From Streptomyces sp. NBS 14/10 (lineage in GTDB: Bacteria > Actinomycetota > Actinomycetes > Streptomycetales > Streptomycetaceae): a stretch of DNA of 64,000 bases. Of the stretch, positions 7,787 to 16,446 are shown piece by piece; the stretch's first letter is position 1, and every line of letters begins with the position of its first letter. A model generated the notes under the pieces. The model did not search any database. It saw only the letters and a program-made list of their open reading frames with translations, and was not told where the DNA came from. Location of the stretch: the NCBI RefSeq assembly GCF_002224125.1, contig NZ_NCSM01000003.1, positions 10,821 to 74,820 on the forward strand, read 5' to 3'. A program made the translations under genes and the position numbers.

Positions 7787-8818
7787 ATGCGTGTCCTCGC
7801 CGCCGGAGACCACTTCGTACGCCCCGACCTCATCATCGCCGCGCTCCGCGACGAGCCGGGGCTGGCGGACGTCGACGTCGCCGAGCTGACGCTGCCGTGG
7901 CCGCATGAGCCGTTCGGCCCCGTGGGCGGCCCGGAGAGCCGGGTGATCGAGGCCAGCGGCACCGAGGAGCAGCTGATCGAGGCGCTGGCGGGGGCCGAGG
8001 TGTGTGTGACGCAGATGGCGCCGTTCACCGCCGGGGTCTTCGCCGCCCGCCCCGAGCTGCGCATGGTCGCGGTCTCCCGCGGCGGCCCGGTCAACGTCGA
8101 CCTGCCCGCCGCCACCCGCGCCGGCGTCGCCGTCAGCTTCGCGCCCGGCCGTAACGCCACCGCCGCCGCCGAGTTCGCGATCGGCATGATGCTCGCCGCG
8201 ATGCGCCGCATCCCGACCGCCGACGCCGAGCTGCGCGCGGGCCGCTGGCGCGGGGACTTCTACGCGTACGAGGAGGGCGGCATCGAGCTGGACGGCGCGA
8301 CCGTCGGCCTGGTCGGCTACGGGGCCATCGGCCGGATCGTCGCCCGGGTGCTGCGCGCCTTCGGCGCCCGGGTGCTGATCGCCGACCCGTACACCGACCC
8401 CGAGACCGCCCGCGCGGACGGCGTCGAACCGGTCGAGCTGGACGAACTCCTCGCCCGCAGCTCCGTGGTGAGCCTGCACGCCCGGCTCACCCCCGAGACC
8501 AAGGGGCTCATCGACGCCGACCGGATCGCCCGGATGCGGCCCGGCGCGGTCCTGGTGAACACCGCGCGCGGCGGCCTGCTGGACTACGCGCCGCTGCCGG
8601 AGGCGCTGCGCACCGGCCGCCTCGGAGCCCTCGCCCTCGACGTGTACGACCTCGAACCGCCGCCCGCCGACTGGCCGCTGCACTCCGCGCCCAATGTCGT
8701 CACCACCCCGCACCTCGCCGGCGCCACCCGGCAGACCGCCCACCGCGCCGCCGCCATCACCGCCGCCGAGGTCGGCCGCTACGCGCGCGGCGAAAAGCTC
8801 GCCCACCCCGCGAACTAG
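7787..8818 (+). CDS. D-isomer-specific 2-hydroxyacid dehydrogenase
   Basis: A 343-residue NAD(P)-dependent oxidoreductase that would interconvert a 2-hydroxyacid and a 2-ketoacid. The nucleotide-binding motif is GLVGYGAIGRIVARVL, with an acidic strand end in VLIADPY. The catalytic Arg, Glu and His sit in VNTARGGLLDY, ALDVYDLEPPP and TTPHLAGAT. The ATG at 7787 follows GAAAGG. The gene is divergent from the phosphatase-DeoR pair and 115 bp ahead of the second FGGY kinase. The association points to catabolism or repair of a sugar acid; the substrate is not known. Confidence 0.88.
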   Translation: MRVLAAGDHFVRPDLIIAALRDEPGLADVDVAELTLPWPHEPFGPVGGPESRVIEASGTEEQLIEALAGAEVCVTQMAPFTAGVFAARPELRMVAVSRGGPVNVDLPAATRAGVAVSFAPGRNATAAAEFAIGMMLAAMRRIPTADAELRAGRWRGDFYAYEEGGIELDGATVGLVGYGAIGRIVARVLRAFGARVLIADPYTDPETARADGVEPVELDELLARSSVVSLHARLTPETKGLIDADRIARMRPGAVLVNTARGGLLDYAPLPEALRTGRLGALALDVYDLEPPPADWPLHSAPNVVTTPHLAGATRQTAHRAAAITAAEVGRYARGEKLAHPAN

Positions 8819-8933
8819 CGCCATCATCGGCCCAGCCACTCCGCACACCAGCGCCCACCAGCTCAGCCCCCGCCCCGCAGTCCCCACCCCGCAGGCCCGC
8901 CCCACAGTCGATGCCCCAAGGAGGGCCGTACGC

Positions 8934-10412
8934 ATGAGCATCGTCCTCGGAGTCGACGTCGGCACTTCCGTCACCAAGGCCGTCGCCTTCGGCCGCGACG
9001 GCCGGTCCCTGGCCGCCGCGAGCCGTCCCAGCCGGCTCGACCGCCTGCCCGGCGGGCGGGTCGAGCAGGACCTGGAGGACGTGCTGCGCACGGTCGCCGA
9101 GGTGGTCCGCGAGGTGACCGCCGCCCTGGCCGCGGGCGGCCTGGCGGCCCCGGTCGCGCTCGCGCTCACCGGGCAGGGCGACGGGCTGTGGCTGCGCGAC
9201 ACGGCGGGCCGGGCGGTGCGCCCGCCGATCTCGTGGATGGACGGCCGGGCGAACGACACGGTGACCCGCTGGGGCGAGGACGGCACCATCCGCGAGCTCT
9301 ACCGGCTCACCGGCTCCGGGGTGTTCCCCGGCTGCCACGCACCGCTGCTGCGCTGGCTGGCCGACCACGAGCCGGAGGCGCTGGCGCGCGCGGAGGTCGC
9401 GGGCTACTGCGTGGACGCGGTGGCGCAGCGGCTCACCGGCGTCATCGGCGTGGACGCCTCGGACGCGTCGATGCCCTTCCTGGACGTGACCACGCGCGAG
9501 TATGTCCCCAAAGCCCTGGAAGCGTGTGGAATCGCCGAATACGCCCGGCTGTTGCCGCCGCCCGCCGCACCCGGCACCGTACGGCGGCTGGACGAGGCGG
9601 GCGCGAAGCTGCTCGGGCTGCCGGCCGGACTGCCCGTCACGGCGGGCCCGTACGACCTTCCGGCCTGCGCGATCGGCAGCGGGGTCGAGGAGGTGGGCGA
9701 CGGCCTGCTGATCGTCGGCACCACGCTGGCCAGCCAAGTCCTCACCGACAGCGCGCGGATCGACCCGGCCGCCGACCCGGCGGGCATGTGGCTGTGCGTA
9801 CCCGACCGGGACCGCTGGCTGCGCGGCATGCCCGCCATGGTGGGCACGGCGGCCCTGGAGTGGGTCCTGGAGTTCGCCGGGGCCACCACCGCCGACCTGG
9901 ACGCGCTGCTCGCCGCGAGCCCGCCAGGGGCGCGCGGGGTGACCGCGCTGCCCTTCCTGTCCGACGCGGGCGAGCGCGCCCCGTTCGTGGAGCCCGCCGC
10001 GCGGGGCCGGTTGGACGGGCTGACCCTCGCGACGACACGCGCGGACGCCGTACGGGCCGTCTGTGAGGCCGTGGCGTACGCGGCCCGGCACTGCCTGGAG
10101 GCCGCGGGGCTGACGGCGAGCCTGGCGGCGTGCGGGGGCGGCACCCGATCCGCCGCCTGGACCCAGCTGTTCGCGGATGTCCTCGGCCGGCCGGTGCGCA
10201 TCCCCGACGAGCCCGAGGTGGGGGCGCGCGGCGCGGTCGCGGTCGCCTGGCGGGCGCTCGGCGACCCGGTGGACGCGTCACAATGGCGAGCCGATTCGCG
10301 TACTGTCGTACCGGACGCGGACCGCGCCGAGGCATACGAGCGCGGCTACGCGGAGTACCGGGCCAGGCTGGCCCGTACCCTCGCGGAGTGGCGGGCAACG
10401 ACGCCCGCTTAG
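8934..10412 (+). CDS. FGGY-family carbohydrate kinase
   Basis: A 492-residue FGGY kinase. The ATG at 8934 is set by AAGGAGG nine bases before it and by the immediate N-terminal motif MSIVLGVDVGTSVTKAVAF. The catalytic aspartate is in PISWMDGRANDTV, and the sugar-domain signature SGVFPGCHAPLLRWLADHE is followed by the C-terminal ATP-binding segment LAACGGGTRSAAWTQLFAD. It is of normal length, unlike the kinase at 4393-6111. Two FGGY kinases of different sequence in one cluster suggest two related substrates or a kinase with an altered role. Confidence 0.88.
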   Translation: MSIVLGVDVGTSVTKAVAFGRDGRSLAAASRPSRLDRLPGGRVEQDLEDVLRTVAEVVREVTAALAAGGLAAPVALALTGQGDGLWLRDTAGRAVRPPISWMDGRANDTVTRWGEDGTIRELYRLTGSGVFPGCHAPLLRWLADHEPEALARAEVAGYCVDAVAQRLTGVIGVDASDASMPFLDVTTREYVPKALEACGIAEYARLLPPPAAPGTVRRLDEAGAKLLGLPAGLPVTAGPYDLPACAIGSGVEEVGDGLLIVGTTLASQVLTDSARIDPAADPAGMWLCVPDRDRWLRGMPAMVGTAALEWVLEFAGATTADLDALLAASPPGARGVTALPFLSDAGERAPFVEPAARGRLDGLTLATTRADAVRAVCEAVAYAARHCLEAAGLTASLAACGGGTRSAAWTQLFADVLGRPVRIPDEPEVGARGAVAVAWRALGDPVDASQWRADSRTVVPDADRAEAYERGYAEYRARLARTLAEWRATTPA

Positions 10413-10650
10413 AGTTCCACCCGGAGTTCGGCCCGGCGCCGCGCCGGACCCGATGACGAGCCCTTGCCGGGCCGTGTCGGGCCCTGCCAGGCTCGCGCCT
10501 GGCCCGCCCGTGCCGGACCCTCGCCAGGACCGCCCCAGGGCCCGTATCGGGCCCGCGCAAGGGCTGCCTCAGGCCCGCGTACGGCTCGCGCCAAGCGCGC
10601 GTCAAGACCGCGCCAAGTCCGGCACGGAATAGCACATTCGTACGAAACAC
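10413..10650. repeat. GC-rich degenerate repeats, no gene
   Basis: The stretch between the kinase stop and the nrd promoter holds no convincing gene. It is built of loosely repeated GGCCCG-, CGCGCCAAG- and GGGCCC-containing units with several short dyads, for example GGGCCCGTATCGGGCCCG near 10540. Some of these may form the kinase terminator. Confidence 0.4.
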
Positions 10651-10661
10651 TCCACCTCGCG

Positions 10662-10707
10662 ACACAACATGTGGTGGCGCGTGCGCTCGCCACCACAAGA
10701 TGTATGC
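10662..10707. promoter_or_regulatory. Candidate NrdR box pair upstream of nrdAB
   Basis: CACAACATGTGGTG (10663-10676) and CACAAGATGTATGC (10694-10707) are similar and begin 31 bp apart, close to three helical turns, as is usual for tandem NrdR boxes. A perfect 9-bp inverted repeat (10671-10679 and 10688-10696) overlaps both. NrdR control of nrd operons in Streptomyces is established; the assignment here rests on form and position. Confidence 0.5.
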
Positions 10708-10716
10708 TCATGCTCG

Positions 10717-10814
10717 CTGTCGCCGCAGGGGAATCCGGTGGGAATCCGGAACTGTCCCGCAACGGTGTACGCGTACGCTTTTGCGTACCCGCAAGTCCGA
10801 GGGCCTGCCGACAG
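10717..10814 (+). ncRNA. Cobalamin (B12) riboswitch
   Basis: The leader carries the core AGGGGAATCCGGTGGGAATC, the CCCGCAAC element, and the B12-box-like AAGTCCGAGGGCCTGCC. The outer paired region is CTGTCG (10717-10722) with CGACAG (10809-10814), supported by GCAGG with CCTGC. Streptomyces class Ia nrd operons are known to be repressed through such a riboswitch when B12 is available for the class II enzyme. A downstream hairpin (10863-10871 with 10882-10890) is a candidate expression platform. Confidence 0.9.
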
Positions 10815-10951
10815 CCGTCTCATACGTCCGGGCCTCGCGGGTTGGGCCGGTGGACGCTGCGCGGTATGCCGTCCGCTGTTTCGGCATGCCCGTACGCGCC
10901 CATCGCTCACCGCCCCGCAAGGCCCCTAGCCGAGCGAGGGAGAGCACTTCA

Positions 10952-13360
10952 GTGACCATCGCGCCAGCCGATCCGGTTTCAGAGGCAGCGGCTATTCAGG
11001 GAGCGGACGACGCGCCCGGGACCGCCCTGCTGCGGACCCTGACGGAGCTCACCGCCGACCTGCCCGCCACCGACCCCGGCAAGGTCGCGGCCGCCGCCCT
11101 GCGCGGCCGCCATCCCGGTTCGGACGAGGCGGAGTTGCGCACTCTCGCGACCGAAGCGGCGGCGGGGCTGATCGCCGAGGAGCCGGAGTACTCGAAGCTC
11201 GCCGCGCGGCTGCTGACCCTCGCCATCGCCGAGGAGGCGGCCGGGCAGGGCGCGGTCTCCTTCTCCGCCTCGGTGGCCGTGGGGCACCGCGAGGGCCTGA
11301 TCGCGGACGGCACGGCCGAGTTCGTGACCGCCCACACCGCCCGCCTGGACACCCTGGTCGACAGGGCGCTGGTCGACGGCGCCGACGACCGCTTCGGCTA
11401 CTTCGGGCTGCGCACGCTGCACAGCCGCTATCTGCTCCGCCACCCGATCACCCGCCAGGTGATCGAAACCCCGCAGCACTTCCTGCTGCGGGTGGCCTGC
11501 GGGCTGGCCGAGGACCACTCGGAGCGGGCGCTCGACGACGTCGCCGAGCTGTACCGGCTCACCAGCACGCTGTCCTACCTGCCCAGCTCCCCCACCCTGT
11601 TCAACTCCGGCACCCGGCACCCGCAGATGTCGTCCTGCTATCTGCTGGACTCGCCGCTGGACGAGCTGGACTCGATCTACAACCGCTACCACCAGGTCGC
11701 GCGGCTCTCCAAGCACGCGGGCGGCATCGGCCTGTCGTACTCGCGCATCCGCGCCCGCGGTTCGCTGATCCGCGGCACCAACGGGCACTCCAACGGCATC
11801 GTGCCGTTCCTGCGCACGCTCGACGCGTCCGTCGCCGCCGTCAACCAGGGCGGCCGGCGCAAGGGCGCGGCCTGTGTGTACCTGGAGACCTGGCACGCGG
11901 ACATCGAGGAGTTCCTGGAGCTGCGGGACAACACGGGCGAAGAGGCCCGCCGCACCCACAACCTCAACATCGCGCACTGGATCCCGGACGAGTTCATGCG
12001 CCGGGTCGAGGCCGACGCCGACTGGTCGCTGTTCTCGCCGGTCGACGCGCCCGCGCTGGTCGACCTGTGGGGCGAGGAGTTCGACACCGCGTACCGGAAG
12101 GCCGAGGCGGAGGGACTTGCCGTCAAGACCGTCCCGGCGCGCCAGCTGTACGCCCGGATGATGCGCACCCTCGCGCAGACCGGCAACGGCTGGATGACCT
12201 TCAAGGACGCCGCCAACCGCACCGCCAACCAGACCGCCGAGCCCGGCCGGGTCGTGCACTCCTCCAACCTGTGCACCGAGATCCTGGAGGTCACGGACGA
12301 CGGCGAGACGGCCGTCTGCAACCTGGGGTCGGTCAACCTGGCCGCGCACCTGGGCAAAGACGGCGGCGCCGGGGAAGAAGTAATGGACTGGGAGCGGCTG
12401 GACGCGACCGTCCGTACCGCCGTCACCTTCCTCGACCGTGTGGTGGACATCAACTTCTACCCCACCCAGGAAGCCGGGGCGTCCAACTCCCGCTGGCGGC
12501 CGGTGGGTCTGGGCCTGATGGGCCTCCAGGACGTCTTCTTCCGGCTGCGGCTGCCCTTCGACTCGCCCGAGGCGCAAGCGCTGTCCACCCAGATCTCCGA
12601 GCGCATCATGCTCGCGGCGTACGAGGCGTCCTGCGCGCTCGCCGAGCGCCACGGCCCGCACCCGGCCTGGTCCGCCACCCGCACCGCGCGCGGTGTGCTG
12701 CACCCGGACCACTACACGGACGCGGTGGCGACCTGGCCCGAGCGGTGGGCGGCGCTGCGCGAGCGGATGGCCAAGTCCGGTATGCGGAACTCGCTCCTGC
12801 TGGCCATCGCCCCGACCGCGACGATCGCCTCGATCGCGGGCGTGTACGAGTGCATCGAGCCGCAGGTCTCCAACCTCTTCAAGCGCGAAACGCTCAGCGG
12901 TGAGTTCCTTCAGGTCAACTCCTACCTGGTGAACGACCTGAAGAAGCTCGGCGTCTGGGACGCCCAGAGCCGCGAGGCGCTGCGCGAGTCCAACGGCTCG
13001 GTCCAGGACTTCTCCTGGGTGCCCGAGGACGTACGGCAGCTGTACCGGACCGCGTGGGAGGTCCCGCAGCGCGCCCTGATCGACATGGCCGCCGCCCGCA
13101 CCCCGTACCTCGACCAGAGCCAGTCGCTGAACCTCTTCATGGCCTCGCCGACCATCGGCAAGCTCAGCTCGATGTACGCGTACGCGTGGAAGCGCGGCAT
13201 CAAGACCACGTACTACCTGCGCTCGCGCCCGGCGACCCGAATTGCTCAGTCCGCGCGCGCCGCCGCCCCCGCCACCATCCCCGTACAGCAGGTGCCCGCC
13301 GACCCCGAGGTCATCGCCTGCTCCCTGGAAAACCCCGAGTCCTGCGAGGCCTGCCAGTGA
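10952..13360 (+). CDS. nrdA: Ribonucleoside-diphosphate reductase class Ia, alpha subunit
   Basis: An 802-residue large subunit that reduces ribonucleotides to deoxyribonucleotides. The GTG start follows GAGGGAGA. An ATP-cone-like N-terminal region is followed by the catalytic barrel: SSCYLLDSPLDELDS, the active-site NLCTEILE, PTATIASIAGVYECIEP and the C-terminal SCEACQ, whose CxxC accepts electrons from thioredoxin-like partners. The beta-subunit gene overlaps by four bases (GTGA). Expression should fall when cobalamin is plentiful because of the leader riboswitch, and NrdR is a probable second input. Confidence 0.95.
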   Translation: MTIAPADPVSEAAAIQGADDAPGTALLRTLTELTADLPATDPGKVAAAALRGRHPGSDEAELRTLATEAAAGLIAEEPEYSKLAARLLTLAIAEEAAGQGAVSFSASVAVGHREGLIADGTAEFVTAHTARLDTLVDRALVDGADDRFGYFGLRTLHSRYLLRHPITRQVIETPQHFLLRVACGLAEDHSERALDDVAELYRLTSTLSYLPSSPTLFNSGTRHPQMSSCYLLDSPLDELDSIYNRYHQVARLSKHAGGIGLSYSRIRARGSLIRGTNGHSNGIVPFLRTLDASVAAVNQGGRRKGAACVYLETWHADIEEFLELRDNTGEEARRTHNLNIAHWIPDEFMRRVEADADWSLFSPVDAPALVDLWGEEFDTAYRKAEAEGLAVKTVPARQLYARMMRTLAQTGNGWMTFKDAANRTANQTAEPGRVVHSSNLCTEILEVTDDGETAVCNLGSVNLAAHLGKDGGAGEEVMDWERLDATVRTAVTFLDRVVDINFYPTQEAGASNSRWRPVGLGLMGLQDVFFRLRLPFDSPEAQALSTQISERIMLAAYEASCALAERHGPHPAWSATRTARGVLHPDHYTDAVATWPERWAALRERMAKSGMRNSLLLAIAPTATIASIAGVYECIEPQVSNLFKRETLSGEFLQVNSYLVNDLKKLGVWDAQSREALRESNGSVQDFSWVPEDVRQLYRTAWEVPQRALIDMAAARTPYLDQSQSLNLFMASPTIGKLSSMYAYAWKRGIKTTYYLRSRPATRIAQSARAAAPATIPVQQVPADPEVIACSLENPESCEACQ

Positions 13361-14379
13361 CCACCGCCCCCCACCGCACCAAGAACCTCCTGGACCCCGG
13401 GTTCGAGCTCACCCTGCGGCCGATGCGGTACCCGGACTTCTACGACCGCTACCGCGACGCGATCAAGAACACCTGGACCGTGGAGGAGGTCGACCTCCAT
13501 TCGGACGTCGCCGACCTCGCCAAGCTCTCCCCCGGCGAGCAGCACCTGATCGGCCGCCTGGTCGCCTTCTTCGCGACCGGCGACTCGATCGTCGCGAACA
13601 ACCTGGTGCTCACCCTCTACAAGCACATCAACTCGCCCGAGGCGCGGCTGTATCTGTCCCGGCAGCTCTTCGAGGAGGCCGTGCACGTCCAGTTCTATCT
13701 GACGCTGCTGGACACCTACCTCCCCGACCCGGACGACCGGGCCGCCGCGTTCGCCGCGGTGGAGAACATCCCGTCCATCCGGGAGAAGGCGGAATTCTGC
13801 TTCCGCTGGATCGACTCGGTCGACAAGATCGACCGGCTGGAGACCAAGGAGGAGCGCCGCCGCTTCCTCCTCAACCTGATCTGCTTCGCGGCGTGCATCG
13901 AGGGCCTGTTCTTCTACGGCGCCTTCGCCTACGTCTACTGGTTCCGCTCCCGCGGTCTGCTGCACGGTCTGGCGACGGGCACCAACTGGGTGTTCCGCGA
14001 CGAGACCATGCATATGAACTTCGCGTTCCAGGTGGTGGACACGGTCCGCGAGGAGGAGCCCGAGCTCTTCGACGACGAACTCCAGCAGCAGGTCACCGAC
14101 ATGCTGCGGGAGGCCGTCGAGGCCGAGCTGCAGTTCGCCCGCGACCTGTGCGGCGACGGGCTGCCGGGTATGAACACCGAGTCGATGCGCCAGTACCTGG
14201 AGTGCGTCGCCGACCAGCGGCTCGCCCGTCTGGGCTTCGCCCCGGTCTACGGCTCGGAGAACCCGTTCTCCTTCATGGAGCTGCAGAACGTCCAGGAGCT
14301 GACCAACTTCTTCGAGCGCCGCGCCTCCGCGTACCAGGTGGCGGTCGAGGGCTCGGTCTCCTTCGACGACGACTTCTGA
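13357..14379 (+). CDS. nrdB: Ribonucleoside-diphosphate reductase class Ia, beta subunit
   Basis: A 340-residue radical-generating small subunit, the partner of NrdA. The metal ligands and radical tyrosine can be placed: Asp in FFATGDSIVANN, Glu and His in EEAVHVQFY (whose last Tyr matches the radical position), Glu in EGLFFYGAF, and Glu/His in FRDETMHMNFAF. The GTG start overlaps the nrdA stop, giving coupled translation and equal subunit supply. The nrdS regulator known from the S. coelicolor nrdABS operon is not present; a terminator and the convergent def gene follow directly. Confidence 0.95.
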   Translation: MTTAPHRTKNLLDPGFELTLRPMRYPDFYDRYRDAIKNTWTVEEVDLHSDVADLAKLSPGEQHLIGRLVAFFATGDSIVANNLVLTLYKHINSPEARLYLSRQLFEEAVHVQFYLTLLDTYLPDPDDRAAAFAAVENIPSIREKAEFCFRWIDSVDKIDRLETKEERRRFLLNLICFAACIEGLFFYGAFAYVYWFRSRGLLHGLATGTNWVFRDETMHMNFAFQVVDTVREEEPELFDDELQQQVTDMLREAVEAELQFARDLCGDGLPGMNTESMRQYLECVADQRLARLGFAPVYGSENPFSFMELQNVQELTNFFERRASAYQVAVEGSVSFDDDF

Positions 14380-14410
14380 GCCGTTTCTGATTCAAACCCG
14401 AAATGCGCGT

Positions 14411-14442
14411 GCGGCGCCCCTGGGATCTCCCGGGGGCGCCGC
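14411..14442. terminator. Terminator between convergent nrdB and def
   Basis: GCGGCGCCCC (14411-14420) pairs with GGGGCGCCGC (14433-14442), and the inner bases TGGGA/CCCG extend the stem. It lies 31 bp after the nrdB stop and 24 bp beyond the def stop. Confidence 0.8.
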
Positions 14443-14466
14443 GCCGTATGTACGCGCTGTCGGGCG

Positions 14467-15096
14467 TCAGTCGTTGGGCACCGTCTCGTAGCGCGGCGTG
14501 CCCTCCGCCATCTGCCGCAGCGCGTCCTTACGGTCGCGCTTGGAGAGGCGGTCGATGTAGAGACGGCCGTAGAGGTGGTCGGTCTCGTGCTGCAGGCAGC
14601 GGGCGAAATAGCCGGTGCCCTGGACCGCGATCGGCTTGCCCTCGGCGTCCTGGCCGCGCACCACCGCGTAGTCGGGGCGGGCCAGCGAGGCGTACGCGGT
14701 GGGCACCGACAGACAGCCCTCATTGGAGTCGTCCAGGACGCGGCGGTCGGCCGGCAGCTCGTCCAGCACCGGATTGCAGACCACGCCGACGTGGCGGACG
14801 CCGTCGTCGTCCGGGCAGTCGTAGACGAAGACCTTCAGGCCGACGCCGATCTGGTTGGCGGCCAGGCCCACGCCCTCGGCCGCCTTCTGGCTGGCGAACA
14901 TGTCGTCGATCAGCGCGGCGAGCTTGTCGTCGAACTCCGTGACGTCCTGGCACTCCTTGTGCAGCACCGGATTGCCGACGACCGTGATCGGACGGGCCGT
15001 GCCGCGCTCGCGGTACGCACGCTCGCGCTCCTCACAGTCCTCCGTGTCCACGATGAACTCGTCGTCCACCCGCTGCTCAGTCCCTTGCTGCGCCAT
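14467..15096 (-). CDS. def: Peptide deformylase
   Basis: A 209-residue metalloenzyme that removes the N-formyl group from new proteins. All three family motifs are present: [17 protein letters not shown] and QHETDHL, giving the Cys and two His metal ligands and the catalytic Glu. The ATG at 15096 ([10 protein letters not shown]) is preferred; a GTG four codons earlier is possible. An N-terminal extension of about 35 charged residues before the usual start of the fold ([12 protein letters not shown]) is seen in other Streptomyces deformylases. The gene stands alone and converges on nrdB. Confidence 0.95.
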   Translation of the reverse strand: MAQQGTEQRVDDEFIVDTEDCEERERAYRERGTARPITVVGNPVLHKECQDVTEFDDKLAALIDDMFASQKAAEGVGLAANQIGVGLKVFVYDCPDDDGVRHVGVVCNPVLDELPADRRVLDDSNEGCLSVPTAYASLARPDYAVVRGQDAEGKPIAVQGTGYFARCLQHETDHLYGRLYIDRLSKRDRKDALRQMAEGTPRYETVPND

Positions 15097-15164
15097 CGTC
15101 CGCCGCACGCCTTCCTCAAAACCAGACTCGTCGCCCTACAGGGTAAGGCCCGCGCGGGATGGAC

Positions 15165-15240
15165 GGGTATGTCAGCAGACCTCTGGCGACCTCTGGCGGG
15201 TATGTCAGAGACCTCGGGCGGGTATGTCAGCAGACCTCTT
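15165..15240. repeat. Triplicated motif at the 3' end of the TPR gene
   Basis: GGTATGTCAG(CA)GACCTC occurs three times, with its TCA at 15172-15174, 15205-15207 and 15227-15229. The last is the stop codon of the TPR gene. An 11-bp unit GACCTCTGGCG is also doubled within the first interval. The repeats fill the gap to def. Confidence 0.85.
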
Positions 15241-16213
15241 CCAGGTCCCGCCACTCGCGGGTGTCCGGGCTGTCCGCGACCCAGCCGTCCAGCAGCCCGC
15301 GCACCAGCCCGCTCGGCGCGGCGATCCCGCACTCCCGTTCCGCCACCCACAGCGAACCCGAGCCCGCCATCCGGTGCCCCAGCGGGCCGGGCTGGCCGGG
15401 CTCGCTGTGGTCGTGCGGGTCCAGGTGCTCGCCCTCGCCCTCGTCACTGGGCATCCGGCTCTCCGAACAGGAGCGGCACAGCAGCCGCACCGAGGACGAC
15501 CAGTCCTCGGCGGCGAAGCCCGCGTCCGCCGCCAGCCGCTCCAGCGCGTCCCGGTCGGCCTCCGTCGCGGCCTCCAGCAGCACCACCCAGGTCGGCACCG
15601 GGGACGGGGCCCACAGCTCGATCTCGTCGAAGACCGGGTAGGCAGGGCCGGCGGAGGTGACGCGCTCGCCGTGCGGAACGCCGTCGTGCAGCACCACCTC
15701 GCCCCAGCGCCGCCCGGAGGACGGCAGCGGGATGGACAGCACCTCGATCCGGGCCGGGTCCAGGCGGCGGCCCCAGACGACCTCCGACTCGCCCTCCGGC
15801 GACAGCCGCACCGCCGCGCTGCCCAGTTCCATCCCCAACGGCTCACCGGACGCGGACGCCTCGCCGGGCACCTTCAGGCCGTACGCCTGCCAGGCGCGGC
15901 GCGCCAGCGGCCAGTCCTGCAGGGCGGTCGCGGCGATCCCCACGTTCCACCAGTCAGGAGCGCCGGTCTCGCGGTCGAGCAGCGCGACCGCGCGCAGCCC
16001 GGCGGCGCGCGCCTGCTCCCAGTCGTGCCGGAACTTGTGCAGCAGCGCCAGGTTGAACCAGGACTCCGACAGCCACGGCTCCAGGTCGGCGGCGCGGGTC
16101 AGCAACGCGCCCGCGTCCTCGTACCGGCCGTCTCCGATGAGCGTGAACGCGCGGTCCGTGGCCTGCCGCCATGACGCGGACGGCCGGTGCCGCACCTTGC
16201 CGAAGATCTTCAC
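15227..16213 (-). CDS. Tetratricopeptide-repeat protein
   Basis: A 328-residue cytoplasmic protein. The GTG at 16213 (VKIFGKVRHRPSASWRQ) follows GGCGGGA; longer in-frame starts have no ribosome-binding site. Residues about 20-110 carry TPR-like helical pairs (ALLTRAADLEPWLSESWFNL, WWNVGIAATALQDWPLARRA). The C-terminal half is a domain of unknown function with a cysteine/histidine cluster (RLLCRSCSES, then HLDPHDH). TPR regions mediate protein contacts; no partner is indicated. The start overlaps the end of a small upstream reading frame. Confidence 0.75.
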   Translation of the reverse strand: MKIFGKVRHRPSASWRQATDRAFTLIGDGRYEDAGALLTRAADLEPWLSESWFNLALLHKFRHDWEQARAAGLRAVALLDRETGAPDWWNVGIAATALQDWPLARRAWQAYGLKVPGEASASGEPLGMELGSAAVRLSPEGESEVVWGRRLDPARIEVLSIPLPSSGRRWGEVVLHDGVPHGERVTSAGPAYPVFDEIELWAPSPVPTWVVLLEAATEADRDALERLAADAGFAAEDWSSSVRLLCRSCSESRMPSDEGEGEHLDPHDHSEPGQPGPLGHRMAGSGSLWVAERECGIAAPSGLVRGLLDGWVADSPDTREWRDLEEVC

Positions 16214-16377
16214 GATTCCCGCCTGCCGGTATCGAAGTAGTCCCGCACCAGATGCCTTCGCGGACGGCCTGGCCCTCCCTCGACGACAACCTGCCACACA
16301 TTCGCGGACATCTCAGCCCGGCCCCTCACGGTTCGGCCTGGGGACGATGCCCACCACACCTCCTTGCCGCTGGCCAT
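16210..16377 (-). CDS. Possible small protein coupled to the TPR gene
   Basis: A 55-codon frame (MASGKEVWWASS.. to YFDTGRRES) whose TGA overlaps the GTG of the TPR gene as GTGA. A GAGAGGGGGTG sequence precedes the ATG by about eight bases. A shorter start at 16311 (MSANVWQVVVEGG) is also possible. Third codon positions are less GC-rich than in neighbours, so coding is uncertain. I do not recognise the product. Confidence 0.35.
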   Translation of the reverse strand: MASGKEVWWASSPGRTVRGRAEMSANVWQVVVEGGPGRPRRHLVRDYFDTGRRES

Positions 16378-16446
16378 AGGCCCGACACCCCCTCTCTTCG
16401 CATCCAACCATGCCCCTCGGGGCAGCCGCTCATTACCCGTGAGTTC

